From assembly GCF_000003815.2 (NCBI RefSeq), contig NC_049996.1:6685731-6746380 (forward strand): 60,650 nucleotides of DNA, in the 5' to 3' direction. Made by a program: the position numbers and the translations under genes. Shown here one piece after another: positions 24,672 through 37,443 of this stretch. This DNA is from Branchiostoma floridae (taxonomy: Eukaryota; Chordata; Leptocardii; Amphioxiformes; Branchiostomatidae). Positions within the stretch are counted from its first letter, which is position 1. Each line of letters opens with the position of its first letter. Under the pieces are notes generated by a model. The model was not told where the DNA came from. It made no database searches and worked only from the letters and a program-made list of their open reading frames with translations.

Positions 24672-27280
24672 GTTTGTTTGTGGCTAAAGAACTGGCGAAA
24701 GTAACTTAGAGGTGGATAGCCTGGTCTTCTCCTTGGTACACCTGCACAACCGAAGGTACGATGATGTTGTAACAAGGTGTCGAGCGTACCCTTTGTAGTA
24801 TATGTAGACCTGGGGGTCGCGTGTAGGCGTCAAACGCTTGAGCAGGCGCACGGATTGTTTGTGCGTCGTGCCACGTGATGTAACGGAATACGCCTTTTTT
24901 AAATACCAGATCTGCTGAACTTTTTTCCTTTGGAAATGTCATGCACAGTCGCAGTTGGTGGAGGCAGGTGTTTTTTGGTCGATAGAAGCACTGGGTAGAA
25001 TGTTAGACCAATTTGCAAACTCTTTTCTAATACACGCCGCGGGTATGGGTTTTGTTAATATGTGTTTATAACTACTGTGGTATTTGAAGAATGGGGCAAA
25101 AGTGAGTGAACAGAGATTAAATGTATCTCAAACTTTACATGTATTTATAATGTATGTCTATGATTAAAATTACTTGATAGCAAGTATAGATTGACTAATC
25201 AAAGCTCAAGAATTGATTTTTAGTCCCGTTTTTTATTGCCATTGTATATTTTTGGTAGCGTAGTATGTTAACAGCCCATCTTCATTCTATTTCTGATAGC
25301 TTTGAGCTTATGTATTTAATCTGATTACGTTTTGCGTTTGGTTTTACTTTGCGGTGTTTTCTTGCCTTGTTTCTTTGTCTTGTCTTTTTCGCTCACATTA
25401 ATGATATTTAATTTTGGTGGTAGTTTGGATTTTCTTACCAAATTTGAACCAGAACTGGAATTTATGACCTGCTACGTGATTTCAACCCTTCCACCCAAAA
25501 TGATGAGATCTAAATATTGACATAGGACGATTATGGTTTGCTATATCAAATAGGCGGGGGCTTTTTGTTACGACCTGTATGTATGTACTGTACATATCAT
25601 TAGAGGTTCAATGTCCTTTCAGACACTGATACAATATGAATGCTTCTTCTCCAATTTCCATCTGCTCTTTACATTTAACTTCAGGCAACTCGCAATACGA
25701 GTAAGCCCACTTGTGTCTTATCAAGTGCAAAAGGAAAAACCGTAACGTTTCTTGTTTCTGTAAGATTTAATCAAGATAGGCTTGGACTGAAGCGGGGTTA
25801 ACAAAAGAGAGGTCGTTATGGTTATGATTGGTACGTGCTGGTCTAGGAACAGTTGTTCGTCATGGTGAATACAAAGTACAGGCATTGAACTAGGAAAAGG
25901 AATACCACTGGCCGTGGCCGTACTTTCTAGCTTAAAAAATGCATTTTCTTGCGATTTTATGTATTTTCCTTTGATTTCACATAGGCATTTGCTTGCTTGC
26001 TTAGCAATAATTGACAGATTACCAAAAAAATAAGTTAGCAATTTTCTAGAAGTATTTTGCCATATAGTTGAGACAACGTAGACTAACACACTGTTTGCTC
26101 ATTTAGCAATTAGCTGGCTGCTAAGCAAGTAAGCACTTATATGAATATATATCCTTAGTTGAGACAAAGTGGCAGATGCAAAGAGAGTTTGCTCAGCAAT
26201 TAATGTACTAAATGTAAAGTAAACAAGCAATGTTTTCTAGCCATTTAAGACTACCACATACGTGGCTGTTCAGATGTTTTGGGTTACACCAACTAGATTA
26301 AGATACCGAATGCCTGTTTAGCTTATCTTGGTACCTTAAAGCATCAGGGAGGCAATCACGAGACAACTTTATCATAAAGATGTAGTTCAAGGACTAACAA
26401 GCTTGCAGCATGGGACTTCCTCCTGATATGTTCATATATCTTATTGATTATATATTCAGATGTAATAACTCCCACAATGCTAAAATAGGCAAATATATAA
26501 AAGACTGCTTTGTCATAAGAAAAAATGCCGAAACTCATAATTAGCCCCACTCGATTGTAATACAATATCAATGATTTAGGCTAGCTCTTATTGTTCTAGA
26601 AATTAGGATGCCAATTATTTCATTCTATATTCATAATCTGCATATGTACTAAGTTTGATATTTGTTTTAGTAATAAGGATGATAAGTTTGTTTCTTCTTT
26701 TTTTTTGCCATACATTGTACCGTGTACGATCGTTGCGCAATAAAGTTCTTCTTCTTCTATCTTATTTACTTGTTAAAGAAAGTAAAGGTTGCAAAATGAG
26801 ATTGCTTGCTTGCTTGCTTTGTCGTCTGGCTTGCCTTTGCTTGCTTGCCTTGTCGACTGGCTGATAAGCAAGGACGTGCTGATGATAATATATTTGACAA
26901 AGTAAAAGATGCAAATATGATGTACTAAACTATATTGCAACAAATATGCTACCGTTAAAGGAAAATGATATGAACTCCGACTTGTTACTAGACCTTAGCA
27001 CTGCTAGCTGGGATGTTTTGCTACGGATAATACGATAACTTAAATTCGCAACGGTGTGTAATAAAGTAGAAAAGGAACACTGGACGGGTCTTTGATACTC
27101 TGTGTAACACAAACTCTGCTGTCTCGGGCTGTAACTGGTCCCACCTAGGCCGTCAGGATGTTTGGTGGGCTGCTATTAGCGAAATTTAACCAGGCTAGGT
27201 CTTTGACTCATACCAATCAAATCATTGTCGATGTCATTGGGTTAAGAAGACTTCGGACATGTAATAAGGAGACTACCAAA
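24672..27280. other. No gene seen
   Basis: Upstream flank of the signal-peptide exon, then AT-rich DNA. GCTTGCTT words cluster near 25990 and 26800-26860. Confidence 0.5.
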
Positions 27281-27284
27281 TAAA

Positions 27285-27490
27285 TTGGTCCACAAAGCCT
27301 ATTACCAGAAGTTTCAAAGCCAACGGCCATAGGGGAGACCCCCCGAAGCGCTGGAGGTACCAAATTATCAAAGGCACTGGAATGAGTCTGTGGAAACAAG
27401 TGCAAATGACCGTGCAACTTGGAGAGTCCTGACGGAGAAGAGCAAGGGGCCAGTCCCTGGCCTCGGCACTTAGGCAGGTAGACAGGTATC
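27285..27490 (+). mobile_element. Non-LTR retrotransposon C-terminal tail
   Basis: The frame from 27402 reads ANDRATWRVLTEKSKGPVPG then LGT and stop. This is the typical end of a LINE open frame, followed by an AGGT-rich tail. Upstream coding continues in another frame (GDPPKRWRYQIIKGTGMSL), so it is frameshifted and dead. Confidence 0.6.
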
Positions 27491-30210
27491 AAATCGTGCG
27501 AGGTTTGCTGAAGCAGAATGTATTAACGACCAACATCAAGTTTGTCCACGCTACGTCTATCAGCACAAGCTACACGTACTGTATGTATGGCAAAGGTTAG
27601 GTGCGACAACCTAGCACTTTTGACCAGTGAAACTTCATCGTAACCTTTAACATAATTGTAGTGTGATGTATTTAGACATCTAAGGATTTTCCAACCCTTG
27701 TAAATTACCTAGGGTATGGCTCACAGAATAGACTAACAGAAGAATACATAAAAGAATACCAATAGAAGTTACAGCGCCGTATAAGCTTCAGCTATGGTTC
27801 GTTGAAGGCCAACCAAGAACACACACAAAAATGCAGTGTCTTTGTAAAAAAAATTAATACTGTCGATTTTTTGTATCATGAAAAACACTGTCTTTTGCTG
27901 AGTGGTGATATACAATGAAAAAACGCCATTTTTTTAGTGATGCAAAACATGGTACTTCATTCTAATGTTATCGACTGCGTCTATGCCCAACCACGCATAA
28001 CTTGTATAATCGATATTAATAGGATTACGCCGATTAACGTCATTTTCATTTTTGCTTTCATCTGTTACAGGATTGTTTGCCATGAATACAGGTCAATACA
28101 ACTTTTCAAAAAGTCCTGATCCCTATGTGTACCGTGTATTGATTGGCTACTGTGCCTTAAGTAACAGATAGACGGTTGAAGTGTATGCGTGGCCATGAGC
28201 CTGTCACTGATTGGTGACCAGACATGTGTCTGCATCTAAATCAGGCTCGTAGATCAAAGACAAAGTGCACTAAAGCCGTCACGGAATTCAGACTATCAAG
28301 ACCCCCTTGGAGTCAGTGACCATCGGGAAAAGAATGGCTACAAGTTACTCTGAGTCAAAGACTTGCACGATGCATATGTAAGTCACTGACATCAATTACT
28401 TATTGGGCGCCTGCCTTGCATATCGATCGCCCGTATAATATGCGATATCATATCCTGAGTGAACAGGAAATTAAAAAGAGAAAACAATACACACAGATCG
28501 TGCTTTAATTGCCACGTTGACACCGGGCCATATTCTTATCTTACGTGCAGTCTTTTATCTTTCAAATGTTCGAGGTGTGGCTGTCCTCTAACATTTAACT
28601 CTAACAGTTTAATGTTCTACCCGATGGCTTAGGGACGTCCATAATCGAAACTGGGTACTTATTTGTACCGGAGTGGAGTGGCGTACATGTTAAGCGTGAT
28701 TCCCAAGGGCACAACATCGGGATCTAACAGGGGTTCGGCATAACTGCAATGCCAACAGGTCACAGATATGCTTCACAATGGTTAAACAGCTTCATTTACA
28801 CTACATTCTTCCAGTCTAATAGAAACAAAAAGATCAACATGTGCCTTATGTCACTTTCGTCAAATCACTATGTCTTAATCGCCCACCCTGTGGTAGAATG
28901 GTGTAAACGCACTGCTATCGCATCATGAAGCAGACGTAAGATTGTGACTCCGCTTTTCAGAACGGTAACATTACCAGAATGACAAACATGCATGTTTCCC
29001 CAAACAAGTGTTCAATAGTTTGATCTCACCAAACATACATATTACATAGCAGATATCTTTTGATGTGGTATATCTGGCAATACAAAAGTAGGCAAATACA
29101 GAGATAACTTTGAGAGAAGAGAGAACGTATAGCAATCTTTATATACATGTACATAGGTGAACTATGTACTATCGCAAGAATCTAACAACTAATCTAATCT
29201 AATCCAACAGTACATACAATCTAGGTAATATCATACAAGCTAATACTCCATACCAATATGTCAATAGTGCATTGTCTCGTTTTTGAAAGAAGTTGTATAT
29301 GCATTGGCTTACGTAGGTACAAAAATCTTTGAAAAGATTAACCTCCTATTAGATAATTTATGTGAAAGCACAATTTAGCCCCACCTGATTTGAAGGAGAT
29401 ATTACAGATCTAATGGGTATTTCTTTATTTATTTTATTTTATGTATTTTGCCTTTGTATTTTATAGTTTGTAGTCGACCTTACGAAATATACCGTACCGA
29501 TGCGTTAATACAGCTTTTGTGTATTGGGAATGGTGCAGAATCATTTCAATGTTGATGTCAGCTAGGTCTTTAAGTGGTGACCCGTGTTTAGATACTGAAC
29601 TGGAGTACTATATGTAACCTATTTTAATCTTTAGTTCCTTAGCTTGAAATAGAAAAACGTATCTGTTATAACAATATTGAAGCTACATAGGAAGTATCAC
29701 CGAAGTCCTGGAGACATAGATTATTCGATAATGATTGAATGAATAAAGAATTTTATTGTACGACCCAGCTAAGTATACTAGTACAGGTCGCAACAAAGAC
29801 AACACACATATCTAAAAGTATAGTAGATTTTGTCTAGTATAGAATAACAAAGGCGTCTACAAAGCAGCACAGTATGTGTCGAAGATTCCTTCTTAGACTA
29901 GTAGCGTGCAGAATTTTGCACATAAAAGCGCTCTTTCGTCACCTTTTGACGTGACATTCCCTGACCTTTTGAACGACATCGTTAACATCTGAAGGCAACT
30001 GGTCACCTCGTAATGGGGGGTAAGGACAACGGAAGGAATAGCAATCGGTTGGAGAATACAAGAGCATGGCAAATGACACGTAGGCAACCCCCACATGGAC
30101 CATTCCCCGTAGTAGAAAGCGGCTACCTGAAGCCTTTGATGTCGTGGATTAAACTCTGCGTTTTTGTAGCCTGACAGAATGATTTGACCTGTATGTAGAT
30201 TGTACAAACT
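27491..30210. other. No gene; SINE scrap on - strand
   Basis: Near 28690-28735 the - strand reads GATGTTGTGCCCTTGGGAA, a worn SINE body. Elsewhere there is no supportable feature. Confidence 0.45.
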
Positions 30211-30213
30211 GGG

Positions 30214-30615
30214 GCTAAAGTTAGTGTGGAAAGAGGATAAAAATCGCAACACGTTTTAACACTAAATAGATTGAAGCTCTTTGCCAAACCATACCGATAG
30301 ACTCATAGCAATCTGTATCTATTGCAAATGCTCGTTAAGTATCTGTGTCTGTTGAGGACAGGTTTGATTCACATGTCAACCTTTTTTAAATTTTTGTGAT
30401 GTCTTAATGTAATGGTTAGTGTAGAAAGAGGATAAAAATAAACCGCACCTTTTTTAGTATTTGCAACATGTTTGTATTCAGAATTAGAAAGTGTTTTTCA
30501 AAAAGTATACCATAGACTCTTATCTATCTATATCTATCACAAAATTCTCGTTTAGTACCAGTGTCTGTCAAGGAGAGTTTTGATTCATTGCCAACCTTTT
30601 AAATGTTTGTTATAT
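30214..30615. repeat. Two ~190-bp direct repeats
   Basis: GAAAGAGGATAAAAAT, a CCATAGACTC-like word and TCTCGTTTAGTA(C/T)C-like words recur with ~190-base spacing. Diverged. Confidence 0.6.
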
Positions 30616-32422
30616 CTTAATGGCATTGTAATGTGTGATACGTGCAGTAAAACACTTCTGTGATCATTGCGGGTAGCTGAGTTACGGCTAGCCTAAGAGC
30701 TTTAGCCAGCTTGCACGAATCATGGCATTCTCTCTTTGAACTTTACCATGCTTACTGAACACCTGCTCCTTTAGTATTCAAACATACACGCGTGTCTTGG
30801 AACCTAGCCTGGTTGTGGACTGTGTGCGTTTTGGCACTTAGTGTGTAAGATTTTAAACTTTGCTTTCTGTCATGATTTCAGTGTGAAAATGTTGTTAGAT
30901 ACAGCTTAGCTCAAGTTTTAATGTTGCGTCGTCGAAAGAGAAAACGCTACGTTGGAAGTGACATAACTTCCACCTTAATTAGCACCCATCACATTGTATC
31001 AAGATATTAACTATTATTATATGTTAGCCTGTAATGTTTAGTAAGTTGACTTTTAAGATTTATTTTGCATTTTCAGTTAGTAATGACCGTACGAAATTCA
31101 CTGTAATATTTGGTTTGTCGATAAACCTTTTAGGGTGTGTAGCATATGCGTGTCACGTAGAATTGAAACATGCCTGACTGTATAAAATTATGTAGTGTTT
31201 ATCTTTGCTATTATAGCTGCCCTATATCATTTCATTTTCCTACAGCCATCTAACAACATTTTCCTCTTTCCATAAGTGTCTAACAGCTTAATAGGAAAAT
31301 TAGTTAAGATGTCAAAGTCGCTCAAAAAGCAATTGATTTACTTTATTTTTTGCAAGTTTAAAACAGCTATGTATTCTCCCTGCCTTTGTATGCTTGGGAC
31401 TTCATGCGTGTATGCTATTCAATTCTGGATCCAAATAAAGTCAACGTCGATGAAAAGTGCGTTAAAGTGGACGTGTTTCAAGGAATATAATGTATGCAAA
31501 AGACAACGGCTTGATCTAAGTGCGCCTTTGACACTGTTATAGCTATTATATGCCCAAATGTCTCTCCAGCTCTCGTTAGATTAATTCACAATAGGTGGGA
31601 GCAATCAGACATATAAATTGTACTCTTAAAAGAAATGGTAATTTCTGGGGACCTAACGTTCATAAAGAATAACTGCTTGGAGGTAATCTAAAATTCTTTC
31701 TTCTTTACATACCAAATTGATGAAAGGAAAGGTACTCCTTTTTTCAGAAAAAATGTCATATTTGGCCTAGTTAAGGTAAATTCTCTACAGACTTTTGCTT
31801 CTTACGGGGAATTTAAAAACTTTTTTCTTCACATACCAAGCCGATCAAAGAAAGGATTGTTTAGAAAAGGGCTATATTGGATATCCATAATTATTGAGCC
31901 CCCTACATATTCTGCCTTCTTTAACAATACAACCCACCCACCTCAAGCCCGTATCAGCTGAGCAAGGGTTTGCAAAAGTTTCTCTCCATGTTTTCTGATA
32001 GAAGATCAAGAAATTTGAAAACATGAGCCTCCTGAAGCAGTCTATATTCCAAACTATCACTATGAAGAGTCTTGAATTTTTGGCTGAGGGTTTGGCTAAG
32101 GTTTTCAGATATGGGAGGTCAGAGACCGATATCTTACATGTTTCTCAGAGATGACCTAACACTTGTCAGGGTTTAAATTTACATGTTATATTCTGGTAAA
32201 AGACAGATCTTTATTGCTCGACGATTATTTGTTTTATGTTTAGTTTCTTTTTTTTATTTCTATGTAGGGGGTCCTCTAAGATTCCTTAAAACTTGCTAGT
32301 AGGCGACATGTGCATCCTGACAAAATTAATGAGCTAAACTGAAGCAAAGGTAAAATGTACAAGTTAACGTTTACAATATGCAAGTCCTGGGTTCCCGATC
32401 AATTAATTTACCATGTCTACAA
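30616..32422. other. No gene seen
   Basis: AT-rich; the 88-codon frame at 31276-31542 is unconvincing. Confidence 0.5.
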
Positions 32423-32425
32423 TTA

Positions 32426-32675
32426 AGGTGATATCTCACTGCACTTGGGGCACCGGTGAGGCACTGCGAGGTTCAAAAGATTACAAAACGAATTTCAAAA
32501 AGAAAGAATTTTCTTTAGTTTTTTTTGTATTTTGTTATCTTCTAAGTCATGCAAAAACTTCTGAAGATTTTTTATAATCACGCAATATCTAAATTATAAA
32601 AAATCGTCAAAAGCAACGCAGTGAACGATCCCCGCAGTGACGCACCGGTGCCCTAAGTGCATTGAGATACGTCCT
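32426..32675. mobile_element. MITE family A, copy 2 (250 bp)
   Basis: Same terminal inverted repeats as the 1605 element (CTTGGGGCACCGGTG at left, CACCGGTGCCCTAAGTGC at right), more worn. Flanks TTA and ATA do not match exactly. Confidence 0.75.
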
Positions 32676-33230
32676 ATAGCTAGATAGGAATGTTGAATCC
32701 AGGCACAATGCGTGCGTGTGTTTCAGCACCAAGGCTAGGTATGTTGTTTGTGTGTATTTGTTATGTCGCATCTACTTTTCGGCGGCTCCAGGAATCGTCA
32801 AAAAACCTTACGAAAACTAGATATCCAGGATTCGTACTTCCGGTGCCGTCAATCATGGTGATTGATAGGACAGAAGACATTATTATGCACGCCCATGTTT
32901 CCATATATGGGTCGACCTCGTGAGACCTCAAGTTGCGAGAGATTAAAACCCGGAAGTGACCGCTGCCCTCCCCATGATAGGTCATCTGAATGCTACTAAC
33001 ACGTAAATAGAATGTGACGCTACACGAAAAACAACTTCAAACACACAACACATATATAATCGTGCGACTGTTATTGTCTATCGTTGTGGACAACGGTTGT
33101 CTTTAGACATGCGTTCAGAGTATTACGGGACACCCGCGGTGCAGGATACCATTGCGGTGCGTGCGTGACCCACAGTGACCGCTTGCTCGCAAATCAAAAA
33201 TGGCGGGAGAATTCCTTATTTTCGTCAGGC

Positions 33231-33420
33231 GTTCAGGCCGTTTTCTGGATATCCAGGAATCGTCCTCCTGTTCAGGCCGTTTTCTGGATATCCAGGATTC
33301 GTCCTGAGCCTGTTCAAGCCGTTTTCTGGATATCCAGGAAGCGTCCTCCTGTTCAAGCCGTTTTCTGGATATCCAGGATTCGTCCTCCTGTTCAAGCCGT
33401 TTCCTGGATATCCAGGATGT
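33231..33420. repeat. 39-bp palindromic minisatellite, five units
   Basis: The unit contains CCGTTTTCTGGATATCCAGG then (A/G)(A/T)(T/G)CGTCCTCCTGTTCA. The core CTGGATATCCAG is a perfect 12-base palindrome. The same array recurs at 34134-34323 in the second 903-bp copy. Confidence 0.9.
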
Positions 33421-34133
33421 GGACCAGGCCTTGTGTGACAAAGGGACGCCATCTGGATGCTATTAACACGTTACCGTGAATGTGTCGCTATACGGAAAAC
33501 AACAGTAACTTTATCCCATCTTTACTGCCATTTGTTAATTCATTACGCAAAATGAATTTTGGGCCTGATACGTAAGTAACATGTAAACATCAAAGTATCA
33601 TTATCAACATTCGTTTAAGTGTGTTTCAGCACCAAGGCTAGGTATGTTGTTTGTGTGTATTTGTTATGTCGCATCTACTTTTCGGCGGCTCCAGGAATCG
33701 TCAAAAAACCTTACGAAAACTAGATATCCAGGATTCGTACTTCCGGTGCCGTCAATCATGGTGATTGATAGGACAGAAGACATTATTATGCACGCCCATG
33801 TTTCCATATATGGGTCGACCTCGTGAGACCTCAAGTTGCGAGAGATTAAAACCCGGAAGTGACCGCTGCCCTCCCCATGATAGGTCATCTGAATGCTACT
33901 AACACGTAAATAGAATGTGACGCTACACGAAAAACAACTTCAAACACACAACACATATATAATCGTGCGACTGTTATTGTCTATCGTTGTGGACAACGGT
34001 TGTCTTTAGACATGCGTTCAGAGTATTACGGGACACCCGCGGTGCAGGATACCATTGCGGTGCGTGCGTGACCCACAGTGACCGCTTGCTCGCAAATCAA
34101 AAATGGCGGGAGAATTCCTTATTTTCGTCAGGC

Positions 34134-34323
34134 GTTCAGGCCGTTTTCTGGATATCCAGGAATCGTCCTCCTGTTCAGGCCGTTTTCTGGATATCCAGGA
34201 TTCGTCCTGAGCCTGTTCAAGCCGTTTTCTGGATATCCAGGAAGCGTCCTCCTGTTCAAGCCGTTTTCTGGATATCCAGGATTCGTCCTCCTGTTCAAGC
34301 CGTTTCCTGGATATCCAGGATGT
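34134..34323. repeat. 39-bp palindromic minisatellite, second copy
   Basis: Identical array within the second 903-bp unit. Confidence 0.9.
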
Positions 34324-34689
34324 GGACCAGGCCTTGTGTGACAAAGGGACGCCATCTGGATGCTATTAACACGTTACCGTGAATGTGTCGCTATACGGAA
34401 AACAACAGTAACTTTATCCCATCTTTACTGCCATTTGTTAATTCATTACGCAAAATGAATTTTGGGCCTGATACGTAAGTAACATGTAAACATCAAAGTA
34501 TCATTATCAACATTCGTTTAAGTTCTGTAACACCAGGATCAATAGAATAAACTACACGATCTTCTTGCCGGGAGATACAAAGATAGCGGCTTTCTGACAA
34601 AAACAACATGCCCTCGCCCTCCGCATAGTCTCCTCCCTCGAAAACAGGAAGCTCCACCCTCACGTACACGTTCTGGATAAACACCGTCG

Positions 34690-34780
34690 TCTATCCAGGA
34701 AACGTCCTGTTTGCGACGATTTCTGGATATCCAGGAATCGTCCTTCTGCTCAGGACGATTCCTGGATATCCAGGATTCGG
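34690..34780. repeat. Isolated palindromic units
   Basis: GATTTCTGGATATCCAGGAATC and GATTCCTGGATATCCAGGATTC lie outside the duplication, with CGTCC/GGACG words in opposite orientation around them. Confidence 0.75.
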
Positions 34781-35120
34781 CATATTACGAAAGTTAGATA
34801 CTGACGAAAGTTGGATACAACATTACCTTTCATCAGCAAAACTTGTTAATATTTATGTCTCAACCATCTGTTCCTCATACATATCACGAATCACATATAT
34901 TATATTAAATATTCTTCTCAGTATCCCAGCGGTCTACAAAACAAACCTCAACGATGACACATGTCTGATAGGGATGATATGTTGGCTGATCGCAGCACTT
35001 ATTCCGCGCTATTCTACTATACATTACGCCGTTTAGAAGAAAGGGTAGTTTTGTTATGAATTTCGAATTCGACAGGCTACAAAGCGGAGCCCTGGGCCAA
35101 ATGTCTGAGTTTTGCAGTAA

Positions 35121-35535
35121 GGCCATGTTAACTTGATTATGGATGACATCCGATCCGCGCGCGCATCAATTTTGTCCGTTTCCAGAAATAAAAAGAAGTT
35201 TTCCTCCATGGTTTAAATTGTACAAAGTAGCTGTAAAAGGAGCAAATACATGCCGTAGATTAATATTAACAGAAAAATATATCTAAAAACATACACTGAT
35301 ATCAACGTCAATTCCAATGTCCAAGATCAAGAAGAAGACTTTAAAAACAGAAATGAAGAAATCTATTGTTCGTTATTCAACACTTTGTGTTTGTCATTTG
35401 CTCAGTCTTCCAGACCACTTAGATTTCATAATGAAGGCAACTTTTTTGCCAAACTTTTTTTATTCGAATTCCCACGCTCGCATCAGTTTTAGGGTTCCCA
35501 GAGGATGTCATCCATATAATCAAATCAACATGGCC
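35121..35535. mobile_element. MITE family B (415 bp)
   Basis: GGCCATGTTAACTTGATTAT to CAAATCAACATGGCC, with GGATGACATCC in both arms. TAA target duplications at 35118-35120 and 35536-35538 are exact. Confidence 0.85.
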
Positions 35536-35538
35536 TAA

Positions 35539-37149
35539 TGGTATTACGTAGATGCGTTGACAACATAACTTGCAACATCCGTAATGTTATGTCCATGTGA
35601 AAGCTTTATCTTCGTTTTACAACCAAATATCAGCATTGCCCTAGAAAGTACGGAAATCTGTTCTATAAATGGACTTCGTATCTGCCATTCGAACTGAAGA
35701 CTACGTCATCGTCATACCAGTACTATTTATACGTTTGAAAATTCAACACCGCTCTATCCTTTTCAATCTTGATGAGTGGTATTTTGCATTAGTTCTCGGC
35801 TTTTTAGAGTGGTATCGCTAGTGTGATATATATTTTTGTAGCCTCGCTTGTTGTCTTCTTCTGTGTGCTGTATTCAATACACGTAACGGCTTGCCCCCTA
35901 ATTTGAACACACCCATAACTTCGGACGGATTTCTCATTGTCTCATTATGCAGAAATGAGCTATGTTTGCTTTCATCTACAATGCTGAAAAAATTAACCAA
36001 GACCCCACGTTTATGCATATATAACTGTTGTCTGGGGGAAACATGGACTTTTGTAAAGAGAAAATGTGAGCGTTAACAATTGCAACGGCTACGTTCGAAG
36101 CAAGGTCACTGCGTATTCAAATTTAAAAATAATCATGCAGATTGTATTGTAAAAGACACAAATATCACTGATATGATTTACTTGTTTATTGTCAACAGTA
36201 AACATGAGTCAGAAAAATTGCGTATTCAAGTACAAGTTCACATAATACAGCATATAATGAATTACCCAATGTACAATCACCACAACACCCGGAAGTAATG
36301 TTTTATGTTCACATTTATACAACACAATAGGGTTAGTACTACTGTCTCTTGAATAAAAGTTAGTCGAAGGCGTAAATAACTCTTTTACCATTAGCTTCTC
36401 CACAGCCAACAATAGTCAAACATGATACGTGTATTATTTTCATAATTGGTCTACTAAAATTAATCAAAACATACGAGAAACTCTAAATATTTCACGAAAG
36501 CGTGCGAACTCCAAACTCTTGTTATCCTGGATTCCTATTGGATGACACAACCTGTAGAATACAAGAAATCAACAACTTGTTAAACCAACATAACATTTTA
36601 ACCATAGAATTCACATCCGTACAAGTATAGATTATTGGAAACTATCAGTGTTTAAGTTGGCAGATAAGTAATAAAATCAAGTAGTTATCAATAAAGATCT
36701 TATTTTTCAGTCATATGCTTAGAAACATCATGTAGGTGCATATAATAAATTGCGATGCATGTCATTGCGTTGCAAAGTTCTGTTGGCATCCATCTGTCTC
36801 AGGAGACAATGGTAGGCAGACAGTCACTCGCCATTGCAAAGTAGAGAGCTCAACATGGGAAACATTACAGTGATCACTCACGATCCATGAAAATCTTTCT
36901 TTCCTTGTACAACTTGGTCCAATTTTTAAAACATTTTGTGTTATAGGGTACAGGTATATGTAAGATCTAAGCTTTTTAAGTTTGGTTAAAAAATTTCTTC
37001 AGTTTCACCATTGTTTTTGTTTTTTTCCGTAAGGATATCGATCTGAGTTGTTTGGTCTAGAATGTTCTGTATTCACAGCGAGGGTGGATATAGCAAAGAT
37101 TGGGATCAACATGGGGTTTTAGAACCTTCATTTGTTCTGGGAGTTTGAG
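35539..37149. other. No gene seen
   Basis: AT-rich. Near 36790-36823 lies an inverted scrap of the SINE tail (CTCAGGAGACAATGGTAGGC). Confidence 0.5.
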
Positions 37150-37249
37150 NNNNNNNNNNNNNNNNNNNNNNNNNNNNNNNNNNNNNNNNNNNNNNNNNNN
37201 NNNNNNNNNNNNNNNNNNNNNNNNNNNNNNNNNNNNNNNNNNNNNNNNN
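37150..37249. other. Assembly gap (100 N)
   Basis: Exactly 100 unknown bases, close to where further exons of the - strand series would be expected. Confidence 0.99.
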
Positions 37250-37443
37250 AACGTTTTTGTTATTTCCATTTTTCTCAATTAGACCCCTGTGGCTTTCTGG
37301 TGGAGCAGAACGTTCTAGATTGGAATTTGGGTTAGAACCTTTGTGAAGCCTTGTTTCATTACATTTCATTATACTCTTCTATAGCAGGCTATGATAACTA
37401 TTTGATTTGTTCAGTATGGTTGAAGCTTGTGTAACGGTCTTAC

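Larger units (their letters stand above)
32716..34521. repeat. Perfect 903-bp tandem duplication
   Basis: 32716-33618 and 33619-34521 read the same throughout by eye; all reading frames in the two copies are identical at a 903-base offset. The junction is GTTTAAGTGTGTTTCAGC. Either a very recent duplication or an assembly artefact. Confidence 0.9.

Noticed and set aside
29893-30252. 119-codon - strand frame
   Set aside because: No motif, no splice context, overlaps a diverged direct repeat.
33084-33479. 131-codon frame with repeated WISR(N/I/K)RPPVQAVF units
   Set aside because: All frames on both strands are open through the 39-bp minisatellite because the unit length is divisible by three. 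No splice or start context.
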